Assembly (NCBI RefSeq): GCF_024339125.1
Contig: NZ_CP101417.1
Location: 4,599,001 to 4,663,000 of the forward strand
Direction of reading: 5' to 3'
DNA from: Xanthomonas hortorum
GTDB lineage: Bacteria; Pseudomonadota; Gammaproteobacteria; Xanthomonadales; Xanthomonadaceae
Length of the DNA stretch: 64,000 nt
Shown here: piece after piece, positions 56,562 to 64,000 of the stretch
How positions within the stretch are numbered: position 1 is the stretch's first letter
How the letters are laid out: each line of letters starts with the position of its first letter
The notes under the pieces: model-generated
The model's input: only the letters and a program-made list of their open reading frames with translations
Told to the model about the DNA's origin: nothing
Database searches by the model: none
Made by a program: the position numbers and the translations under genes

Positions 56562-57650
56562 TCATTTACCTTTCAACCCCAACATCCACGGCGCAATGCG
56601 CACCAACACTGCACGCATCGGCACACTGGCAACAATCGCCACCGTGCACAAACTCATCGCCCATGCAGGTGTCCCGATCATGCTGGGTGCGATCACACCG
56701 GTGCGTGCCACCACGCTGGTGAGTACCAGAAACACCAACGTATGCGTGCACAGAATCAGCAAGGTGTTGGCGCCAATCCACTGCAGCCAACGCCATTGCC
56801 GAACGAAGTAGGCAACGCACAAGGTCATCGCCGTGCCCAGCAAGCTCACCAGCAAAAACACCGCAGCGGACTGCCCGAACTGCAGATTGTTCACATCCAC
56901 TTGCCCGTTCCATGCCGCCAACCACCACCAGGCTGCTGCCAGCACCGGGAGTGCCAATGCCCACGCCATGGCGCCAAGCGATCGCAGCGCATCGGCGTAG
57001 CGCGATAGCCAGCCGCCAACGGCGATGAAGAACAACGCGACCGGCAACACGTCCAACGCAAACGGAAGCCGCAGCTGCAGCGACGGGAACCAGCCGGCCC
57101 ATGCCAATGCAAGCGGCAGGCAGGTTGCAGCCAGCACCGTCGTACCCAAGCGCGCGCGCAATGCAATGTAGGCGAGCGTGGTGACAAACAGCGCCGGCAA
57201 AAACCACAACGCCGGAAGCACATACAGGCTTGCGCCGTTGGCCCAGAACAGACCCATAAACGGGTCCCACCACGGCAGGCTGTGCGATGGATGCGCCGCG
57301 CGGCTGGTCACTCCCATCAACATCCAGCAAGCGTAGGCCACGAGAAAGAACGCAAGGTAGGGAAGGAGCAGCGTGCGCGCCAACTTCTTGATCGTCGCCA
57401 CCGTCATTGCACGGCGGCCGAAGCGCTCGCCCACCCAGCCGGACAGCACAAAAAACAACGGAACGTGAAAGCTGTAGGCGAACAACTTGTAGGCCGCCGG
57501 CATGCCGCTGGCATGCCCCAACACCACCAGGACGATGGCCAGCGCTTTTGCTGCATCGATCTGCCAATCGCGGGTCAACGCCGGTGCTGGCGCGGCCCTG
57601 GCCCCCGAGCTGTCGTGCCTGGCTGCAGTGGAATACGGCGCGGTCGTCAT
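56562..57650 (-). CDS. gumG: GumG acetyltransferase (acyltransferase_3)
   Basis: The 362-residue polytopic membrane protein has the acyltransferase_3 start IDAAKALAIVLVVLGHASGM with the catalytic His. It O-acetylates the external beta-mannose. It is homologous to the adjacent gumF, sharing the FAYSFHVPLFF and LLLPY blocks, and so is part of a tandem duplication. The ATG at 57650 lies 13 bp after gumF. Confidence 0.93.
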   Translation of the reverse strand: MTTAPYSTAARHDSSGARAAPAPALTRDWQIDAAKALAIVLVVLGHASGMPAAYKLFAYSFHVPLFFVLSGWVGERFGRRAMTVATIKKLARTLLLPYLAFFLVAYACWMLMGVTSRAAHPSHSLPWWDPFMGLFWANGASLYVLPALWFLPALFVTTLAYIALRARLGTTVLAATCLPLALAWAGWFPSLQLRLPFALDVLPVALFFIAVGGWLSRYADALRSLGAMAWALALPVLAAAWWWLAAWNGQVDVNNLQFGQSAAVFLLVSLLGTAMTLCVAYFVRQWRWLQWIGANTLLILCTHTLVFLVLTSVVARTGVIAPSMIGTPAWAMSLCTVAIVASVPMRAVLVRIAPWMLGLKGK

Positions 57651-57663
57651 GGCGCGGTGCCGG

Positions 57664-58755
57664 TCATGCCGCCACCGGGCGGGCACCCAATGTCCACGGC
57701 GCGAAACGCATCAGGAACCAGCGCAGCGGCACGCATGCGGCCAACGCGAAGATGGTGACGAACAACGCCCAGCCAAGCCCCGGACGCGAGGTACCGAATC
57801 CACCAGCCAGTGCCGCAACACCGGAAAGCACAAAAAACACCAGCATGTGCGTGCACAGGATCAACAACGTATTGCGCCCGATCCACTGCACCCATGCCCA
57901 GCCTTGCACCAACCGCGCGGCGCAGATCACCATCAGCGACCCAAGCACTGCACTCAGCAGAAACAGCGCATGATTGCGGCCGAATTCCAGCATGTTGACG
58001 TCGATCCGGCCGTTGACATCAGCCAGCCAGGCAACCGCAATCCCCAGCACCACCGTCGCAAGCACGCTCCCAACCAACGATTTCGGCAGGTGCGGCGAGA
58101 GGTGGATCAGCAAGGCGCCAAGTGCATAGAAGCACAGCGACACCGGTAGCACATCCAGCCCGAAAAAAATCCGCACACCCTGTGCCGGGAACCAGTGCAT
58201 CCAGAACCAGGCAACGACCAACGACGCAACGGCAATCACCACCGGCGGCAGCCAGCGGCGCAGCAGCACATAGCCGACCACCGTCACCAGCATCACCGGC
58301 AGAAACCACAGCGGAGGCTGCACGTACAGGTCCGGGCCGATCCCGGTGAACATCGCCACGATCGGCTCCCACCACGGATGACTGCCCCAGCGTGCCGCTT
58401 TTTCGCCGATATTGCGCGTCAGCAGCCAATACGCATAGCCAAGCAGATAAAACACCACATACGGCAGCAACAGGCTGCGCGCCTGCTTGCTGACGGTCTG
58501 CGATAGCCCGGTGGCGCGCGAGGCGTACCCGGAGGCCAGCCAGCCGGAGACCAGAAAAAACAGCGGCACATGGAAGCTGTAGGCGAACAAGGTCATGCCG
58601 TGCGGCACGCCCTTGGCGTGGCAAAACACCACCAGCAAAATCGCGATCGCCTTGGCGGCATCGATACGCAAGTCGCGACCGCGTTGCGGGGTGGCGACGT
58701 GTGCGCCGGCAGTCGGCAAGACCGGCTGCTGTGCCTGCGTCGCCGCCAGATTCAT
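57664..58755 (-). CDS. gumF: GumF acetyltransferase (acyltransferase_3)
   Basis: The 363-residue membrane protein has IDAAKAIAILLVVFCHAKGV (catalytic His) and about ten membrane helices. It O-acetylates the internal alpha-mannose of xanthan. It overlaps gumE as ATGA. Its paralogue gumG follows. Confidence 0.94.
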   Translation of the reverse strand: MNLAATQAQQPVLPTAGAHVATPQRGRDLRIDAAKAIAILLVVFCHAKGVPHGMTLFAYSFHVPLFFLVSGWLASGYASRATGLSQTVSKQARSLLLPYVVFYLLGYAYWLLTRNIGEKAARWGSHPWWEPIVAMFTGIGPDLYVQPPLWFLPVMLVTVVGYVLLRRWLPPVVIAVASLVVAWFWMHWFPAQGVRIFFGLDVLPVSLCFYALGALLIHLSPHLPKSLVGSVLATVVLGIAVAWLADVNGRIDVNMLEFGRNHALFLLSAVLGSLMVICAARLVQGWAWVQWIGRNTLLILCTHMLVFFVLSGVAALAGGFGTSRPGLGWALFVTIFALAACVPLRWFLMRFAPWTLGARPVAA

Positions 58756-60050
58756 CGCGCCCCTCCCGCAGGCAATGGCAGCTGCCCGCCATCGTCGGTT
58801 GGATCCTGCTTGCTCACCTTAGCCGCCGTTGCAGCAGACCAGGTCGGCAGCATGTGCCACATGCAGCCGCACACGAACCACCACAGCGCCGAGGTCTTGA
58901 TCGAAAAGTAGCCGTTGGACACCAGCAGACTCAGCGCGAACGCAAAGATCGCCAGATTCTTGAACAGCTGCCCTTCCTTGCTCGGCATCAGCAGCAGGAA
59001 CGAATAGGACAACAGAAACGCCAGCACGCCAACGATCGACTGCGATGCGATGAAGTAGGCAATACCACTGTCGAAGTAGCGATACGCCTGCGCAAAATCC
59101 AGGCCCATCCAGGACTCGAACGACAGGTTGTTCATCGAATACACGGTGAAGAATATCCGCCCCATCGTGTTGTCCTGATAGGCGGTGATCCCGGTGATCC
59201 ACACCAGCAACCACGCGGTCATGATCACCACCAGAAACACCAGGAACGCCAGTCGCTGATCCAGGCGTTTCAATAGCGGCGACAGCAGCACCATCAGCAC
59301 GCAGGTGCCAGCCGCGAGCCGTCCATCGGAGGCAACAATCATGAAACCGATCAAGCCGACCGACAGAATCAGCATCGACGGCCGCATCCAACGCCAGAAC
59401 ACCAGCACGATTGCGGTGAAGAAGCAGATGTAATTGCCCATCGTCACCGGCTCGATGAACATCGAGGAGGCGCGTGGCAGGTTGGAGCCCGGCAGGAAGT
59501 TACGTTCGCCCGGCCGCGTGGCGCTGACGAACAGATTGCTGTCTTCGTTCCAGAAGCCTTCCGCGCTCATGCCACGCGCATTGACGAAGAAGCTCTTCGG
59601 ATTGACCAGATCGCCGTAGGCGCTTGGCATCGCCAGCTCGAAGGCGGCAACCAGCGAGACGATGATCGTCATACGCACGAACAGCTTGGGCACCGACCCG
59701 GTATAGGCCGAACCCAGCACGACAAACGCAAACACCACCAGGGCATCGCGGAAAAATTTGGGATCAATCTGCCAGTTCACCAAAAAGCGCACGAACATCA
59801 AGGTGACGATCAGCCCCAACCCGCTGATGATCAACGCGATGCGCTTGCGGCTCATTGAGCCCAGGCCAAGCAGGAAGCACGCGGCGTAGATGATGAATTC
59901 GACTGCATAGGTGATCACCGGACGCACCGTGAACACGTTCGCGTTGATCAGCGCCAGCACTAGGTTGTAACCCACGCCGACCAACAGCGTCAGTTCGATC
60001 AGCAGGTTATGCCAGCGAACGCGGGTCTCCTCGCTCATTTGGATCAGCAT
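58752..60050 (-). CDS. gumE: GumE xanthan polymerase (Wzy-like)
   Basis: The 432-residue polytopic inner-membrane protein has about ten to twelve hydrophobic segments and a large hydrophilic loop (about 150-210), the pattern of Wzy polymerases. It joins pentasaccharide units at the periplasmic face. It lies 82 bp downstream of gumD. Confidence 0.93.
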   Translation of the reverse strand: MLIQMSEETRVRWHNLLIELTLLVGVGYNLVLALINANVFTVRPVITYAVEFIIYAACFLLGLGSMSRKRIALIISGLGLIVTLMFVRFLVNWQIDPKFFRDALVVFAFVVLGSAYTGSVPKLFVRMTIIVSLVAAFELAMPSAYGDLVNPKSFFVNARGMSAEGFWNEDSNLFVSATRPGERNFLPGSNLPRASSMFIEPVTMGNYICFFTAIVLVFWRWMRPSMLILSVGLIGFMIVASDGRLAAGTCVLMVLLSPLLKRLDQRLAFLVFLVVIMTAWLLVWITGITAYQDNTMGRIFFTVYSMNNLSFESWMGLDFAQAYRYFDSGIAYFIASQSIVGVLAFLLSYSFLLLMPSKEGQLFKNLAIFAFALSLLVSNGYFSIKTSALWWFVCGCMWHMLPTWSAATAAKVSKQDPTDDGGQLPLPAGGAR

Positions 60051-60132
60051 GCAGACGCCTGCTTGAAGGGGGCGGCTGCGATGCAGCCGCCCGCGGCGCT
60101 GGATGCGCCAGGTCGCACACTACCCACCATCA

Positions 60133-61587
60133 TCAGTACGCGGTCTTCTGTCCGAACACACGCACCGCAGTCAGCACGATGATGCGGATATCCAGCCACA
60201 GCGACCAACGACGGATGTAGTCCAGGTCGTACTGGATACGCTTCTTCATCGTGCGCAGCTCCGGGGTTTCGCCACGGAAACCGTTCACCTGCGCCCAACC
60301 GGTGATGCCCGGCTTGACGTAGTGCCGCTGCATGTAATGGTTGATCAGCTTTTCGTAGTGCGTGTTGTGCTGCGCGGCGTGCGGACGCGGGCCCACGATC
60401 GACATGCTGCCGCCCAGCACGTTGAAGATCTGCGGCAACTCATCCAGGCTGCTGCGACGCAGGAACGAACCGAAGCGCGTGATGCGGGTGTCGTTCTTGG
60501 TCGCCTGCTGGATGGTGGTGCCGTGGTCGTCATGCACGCGCATCGAGCGGAACTTGAACATGTAGAACTCGCGACCGCCAAGACCATGACGACGCTGACG
60601 GAAGAACACCGGACCCGGCGAACTCATCTTGACGCCCACCGCAATCGCAGCCATTAACGGCCACAGGCCCATCAGCGCGATCACGGCCAGGATCTTGTCC
60701 TGCAGCGCCTTGGCGACCACGAAGTAATTGTCGCGATCCACACCGCCCTGACGCAGATTGATCACCGGCACATTGCCGATCTGCTCGCCGGACTGATTCA
60801 ACAGACCGAAGTCGAACAGATCCGGCACCAGCTTGACGTTGATCGGATAACGATCCAGACGCTGCAGCAACTGCTTGATGTGATCGCGCTCGCCCAGCGG
60901 CAGCGAGATCCATACCTGCTCGACCTGGTTGTCCTTCAGATACTCGATCAACGCGTCCGGGTCGCCCAGGCACGGCAACGACTGCCGCTGCTCGGTCACG
61001 GCGATGTCGTACGGCGTACGGAAGTAGCCGACCAGATTCATGCCGACCCAGGGATTGCGGCTGAGGTAGTGATTGATCTTCATCACCGGATGGCGCAGAC
61101 CGACCACCACCACACGCTGCACGTCCACACCTTGCGTACGCAGGTGGTTCAGGAAGCCGCGCAGTACCGTGCGTGCCGCCACCAGCGAAGCCAGGCCACC
61201 GACGAACCACAAGCCGATCCAGCCGCGCGACACCTGCTCGCCGACCTGCACGATCAATGCATGCACCGCAAACAGCGCGAACACACCACCGAACGCACCA
61301 CCCAGGACCAACAACTCGCTCAACAACCCACGACCGCGCCAGCTGCGATACAGCGGGAACAGCGCAAAGCAGATCACCGAATACAGCAAGGTGGTGGCGA
61401 TCGCGACCCGATACGGCGCCGCCGGCACCCAGGAGCCGAACACGATGCGATACGCAATCAGTCCGGAGACGACGACCATGGTCAGGTCGAAAACGCGCAG
61501 AACCAGGTCGGCTGCAGCCGAATACTTGGACAACAATCGCGGCGAGGATGTGGTGTAGGTCGCGCTACTCAAGTCTGCCAAAAGCAT
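60133..61587 (-). CDS. gumD: GumD undecaprenyl-phosphate glucosyl-1-phosphate transferase
   Basis: The 484-residue protein has an N-terminal set of four to five membrane helices, a CoA-binding-like domain and the C-terminal phosphoglycosyl transferase domain (SSPGPVFFRQRRHGLGG, SLDELPQIFNVLGGSMSIVG, VKPGITGWAQVNGFRGE). It starts xanthan synthesis by placing glucose-1-phosphate on undecaprenyl phosphate. The ATG at 61587 gives the known 484 residues; a frame to 61653 exists. Confidence 0.96.
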   Translation of the reverse strand: MLLADLSSATYTTSSPRLLSKYSAAADLVLRVFDLTMVVVSGLIAYRIVFGSWVPAAPYRVAIATTLLYSVICFALFPLYRSWRGRGLLSELLVLGGAFGGVFALFAVHALIVQVGEQVSRGWIGLWFVGGLASLVAARTVLRGFLNHLRTQGVDVQRVVVVGLRHPVMKINHYLSRNPWVGMNLVGYFRTPYDIAVTEQRQSLPCLGDPDALIEYLKDNQVEQVWISLPLGERDHIKQLLQRLDRYPINVKLVPDLFDFGLLNQSGEQIGNVPVINLRQGGVDRDNYFVVAKALQDKILAVIALMGLWPLMAAIAVGVKMSSPGPVFFRQRRHGLGGREFYMFKFRSMRVHDDHGTTIQQATKNDTRITRFGSFLRRSSLDELPQIFNVLGGSMSIVGPRPHAAQHNTHYEKLINHYMQRHYVKPGITGWAQVNGFRGETPELRTMKKRIQYDLDYIRRWSLWLDIRIIVLTAVRVFGQKTAY

Positions 61588-61745
61588 GGGGATGTCCTCC
61601 AAACTCGATACGGCGCATGCGGGGGAACATACGAAACGCACGCGAGCTTTCAATCATCTCCGTCGAACGATCACCGCGGTAATACCTACCGACCCCAGAT
61701 CGCACGACAGCCCTTTGTTTCAACAGAGACAAACTTTCAAACGAG

Positions 61746-61768
61746 GGATCCCGAAACTTACGGGATCC
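61746..61768. terminator. gumC-gumD intergenic hairpin
   Basis: GGATCCCG-AAACTTA-CGGGATCC forms a perfect 8-bp stem in the 243-bp gap between gumC and gumD. On the minus (transcribed) strand it is followed by CTCGTTTG, without a clear T-run. It may attenuate or tune expression between the export genes gumBC and the synthesis genes gumD-M. Nothing else in 61588-61830 looks like a gene. Confidence 0.5.
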
Positions 61769-61830
61769 GACTTTTTCCACGCTGAATCAGTTGTCACTTA
61801 AATTAACCATCGTTTTGCAACATCACGATG

Positions 61831-63255
61831 TCAGTTCAACCGCGTCTCCGGCCCATTGCCTCGCAGGAAGTAGCGCACGAGGGCCACAGCCACACCAAGG
61901 AATACGCCAAAGATGAAGCCTAAGGCGAGGTTCAATTTGAGTTTCGGTGAAGTCTTCGACGTAGGCACGTCTGCGGTATCGACGATGGTCACGTTGTTGG
62001 CGCCCACGTTGCTTGCAACACCGATCTCTTTGTAACGCTGCAGGAGCGCATCGTAGAGCTGACGGTTGGTATCGACGTCGCGCTTGAGCATGTTGTATTG
62101 GATGCTGCGACTCTGCAGATCCAGCTCGTTGCTGCGCAGACCGGCAATGCGCTCGTTGAGCAAACGCTCCTGCTGCACCGAGGCGTCGTAGGCGGCCTTC
62201 AACGATTGACGGATGTTGATGACCTCGCCGTTGATCTGACGGCGCGACTCTTCGATCTGCGCCTTCAGGCGCCGCATTTCCGGATAGTCCGGCTTGAAGG
62301 TCGACAGCTTCTGCTGGTACTCGGTGTTCAAGCGGATCTGCTCACCGCGCAGGCTCTGGATCAACGGATTGCTCAGCACCTGCGGCAACGACATGCTGTC
62401 GCCGGTGCTGACCTGCCGCCATGCCGCTTCGGCCTTGATGCGCGTGTCCTGTGCAGAGGCAAGCATCGCGTTGAGATCGCCCAGGTTCTGCGCCGCAAGC
62501 GATGGCTTGTCATCGCCCATCGACACGATCTGTTCCTGGGTCGAATAAGAGACCAGCGTCTTTTCCGAGTCTTCGACCTTGCCGCGCAACTGCTCCAGAC
62601 GTTCGGACAGGAACTTGGTCGCGAACGAGGACGCGTTCATCCGGCGCTCTTGCGTGCTGACGATGAAGACCTTGGTATAGGTGTTGGCGATCTTGGCGGC
62701 CAGCACCGGATCCGGCGAGTCGTAGTTGACGTAGACCAGGCGCGAATTGAGGATCGGCTCGACCACCAATCCGGCCAGCAGAGTGTCGGTCAAGGTGCGC
62801 TCGACGATCGCCTGGCGCGAATCGACCGACTTGCCGGCTTCCGGATTCTTGGCCGCAGCCTTCTCCAGTGCCTCATCGACCTGCACCTTGAACGCCGGCT
62901 CCTGATCCAGCTTGGCTTCGCGGATCACTGCACGCGCCAACGAACGGCTCTGCAGCAACTGGTACTGGGTCTGGTAGAAATCGCGATCCTGCGGCGACTC
63001 CACCGGCATCAGATTGTCGACGTTCACCACGTTGAGCGAATCACGCTCGATCTGCAGCGTGCTGGTGGCGCGGTACTTCTCCGGCATCAACAGCGTGATG
63101 CCAAAGGCCAGCAGCACTGCGAACAGCGTGACCCCGATGATCAACCAGCGCTGCGAGACCAGCGCACGCCAGTAGTCGAGCAAACCCACATCCGCCAGCT
63201 CGAGATGGCCATGACGATGAGAAGAAGAGGAACGATTTTCGGAATTCATACTCAT
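61831..63255 (-). CDS. gumC: GumC polysaccharide co-polymerase (Wzz/PCP-2b-like)
   Basis: The 474-residue protein has two membrane helices, near residues 37-57 (LIIGVTLFAVLLAFGITLL) and 443-463, flanking a periplasmic coiled-coil domain with Wzz signatures (MPEKYRATSTLQIERDSLNV; DTADVPTSKTSPKLKLNLAL). It lacks a tyrosine-kinase domain. It controls chain length and links polymerase to export. The ATG overlaps the gumB stop as ATGA. Confidence 0.95.
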   Translation of the reverse strand: MSMNSENRSSSSHRHGHLELADVGLLDYWRALVSQRWLIIGVTLFAVLLAFGITLLMPEKYRATSTLQIERDSLNVVNVDNLMPVESPQDRDFYQTQYQLLQSRSLARAVIREAKLDQEPAFKVQVDEALEKAAAKNPEAGKSVDSRQAIVERTLTDTLLAGLVVEPILNSRLVYVNYDSPDPVLAAKIANTYTKVFIVSTQERRMNASSFATKFLSERLEQLRGKVEDSEKTLVSYSTQEQIVSMGDDKPSLAAQNLGDLNAMLASAQDTRIKAEAAWRQVSTGDSMSLPQVLSNPLIQSLRGEQIRLNTEYQQKLSTFKPDYPEMRRLKAQIEESRRQINGEVINIRQSLKAAYDASVQQERLLNERIAGLRSNELDLQSRSIQYNMLKRDVDTNRQLYDALLQRYKEIGVASNVGANNVTIVDTADVPTSKTSPKLKLNLALGFIFGVFLGVAVALVRYFLRGNGPETRLN

Positions 63256-63950
63256 CGGTAAGCGCGCCACACCATTACCAAGGGGGTCAGTTCAAGCATG
63301 GTGCGCAGCCAGATGCGTGCGTCCGAGCGATACACCACAACGATGTCGCCGCCGTAGATCTCCGGGTCGGGATTGGCACCCTTCTCGATCTCGGTCAGGT
63401 CGAATCTAGCGATCATTTTTTGCCCATTGACGATGCGGAAGACAATGACATTGCCGCGGCTGGCCACCGTACTGACACCCTTTGCCTGCGCAATCGCTTG
63501 CTGCAAGGTCAGGTTGGAGCCGATCACCGGGTAGATCCCGGGCGCGTCCACCGCACCAGTGACCGTGACCCGGCGGCCGTTGGATTCCTCCACAAACACC
63601 GACACTTGCGGCTGCTGCAGATATCCGGCGGCGTAGCGTTCTGCGACCAGTTTTTCCAGCTCGCCAACGCCCAGGCCGGTGGCCTTGACATCGCCGATCA
63701 GTGGCAGCGAGATGTGACCGTTCTGATCGATGCGGACCTGCCGCTCCAGATCGTCGACTTGAAATACCTTGACCAACAGCAAGTCGCCCGGCGCCAGTCG
63801 ATACTCTGGCTGCACTGCGGACATCGCAAGCGGATCCGGGAGCGGCAGAGAGTCCGCCATCTTCGGACCGGTGCTGCAAGCGCCCAGTGTCATCGAGCAG
63901 ATCAACGCCAGGCTGAGGCCTTGGCAGAATCGTTCGATCAGTCTTTTCAT
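63252..63950 (-). CDS. gumB: GumB outer-membrane polysaccharide export lipoprotein (Wza-like)
   Basis: The 232-residue protein has a lipobox ending LGAC (Cys about 25), the Poly_export domain (RLAPGDLLLVKVFQVDDLER) and a SLBB domain (VTVTGAVDAPGIYPVIG). It forms the outer-membrane exit channel for xanthan. The ATG at 63950 gives the known 232-residue length. The main gum promoter should lie just beyond the right edge of the window. Confidence 0.95.
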   Translation of the reverse strand: MKRLIERFCQGLSLALICSMTLGACSTGPKMADSLPLPDPLAMSAVQPEYRLAPGDLLLVKVFQVDDLERQVRIDQNGHISLPLIGDVKATGLGVGELEKLVAERYAAGYLQQPQVSVFVEESNGRRVTVTGAVDAPGIYPVIGSNLTLQQAIAQAKGVSTVASRGNVIVFRIVNGQKMIARFDLTEIEKGANPDPEIYGGDIVVVYRSDARIWLRTMLELTPLVMVWRAYR

Positions 63951-64000
63951 GCGTGTAGCTGGCTGCCTTGATTGGTGGGACAGGAACCCGCGCAGCATTC

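Overview
The window is high-GC proteobacterial chromosome and is almost certainly Xanthomonas. The decisive evidence is a complete xanthan gum operon in the order gumB-C-D-E-F-G-H-I-J-K-L-M (63950 down to 49906, minus strand), followed by gumN, gumO and gumP. A LOV-domain hybrid histidine kinase at 24259-25887 matches the LOV kinase described in X. citri and X. campestris, so a citri/axonopodis-type strain is likely; species is inferred, not proven.

Layout. (1) 1-1900: a TraB/Tiki-like protein, a composite palindromic repeat and a tiny flagellar-rod-like protein. (2) 2103-19206, minus strand: one run of thirteen genes, many joined by 4-bp ATGA overlaps. It starts with hydroxyproline epimerase, continues with a three-subunit hydroxyproline dehydrogenase, a deaminase and a semialdehyde dehydrogenase, then an M24 Xaa-Pro-type peptidase, two DUF885 putative peptidases, an amino-acid permease, a DPP-IV-like peptidase and a GH35 beta-galactosidase. 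A PAS-AraC regulator is divergent. Together these could strip and consume hydroxyproline-rich plant cell-wall glycoproteins. (3) 20288-27927: ftsY, mutY, yggX, repeats, the LOV kinase, an SMR transporter, a methyltransferase and an exported protein. (4) 28081-35739: a decayed mobile island beside tRNA-Phe, with an IS5-family element, a three-gene XRE-ImmA operon, an AbiE toxin-antitoxin pair, an IS427-type element nested inside an IS3 remnant, and a broken tyrosine integrase. (5) 35920-41847: lipocalin, LEA-like lipoprotein, acyl-CoA dehydrogenase, HNH nuclease and dxs. (6) 42326-48222: a tightly overlapping six-gene cluster continuing from gumO/gumP into an SDR, a GT21-like transferase, a small hydrolase-like protein and a GT1/MGT transferase; its product is unknown and it looks like a glycolipid pathway. 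(7) 48292-63950: gumN, a cupin gene and the xanthan operon.

How genes work together. GumD, M, H, K and I assemble the lipid-linked pentasaccharide, GumF/G acetylate and GumL pyruvylates it, and GumJ, E, B and C flip, polymerise and export it. The catabolic run at 2-20 kb would feed hydroxyproline into 2-oxoglutarate. The intergenic regions at 1.1-1.5, 23.4-24.2 and 41.9-42.2 kb hold related copies of a composite hairpin repeat and a small TAACAAAA-ended inverted-repeat element.
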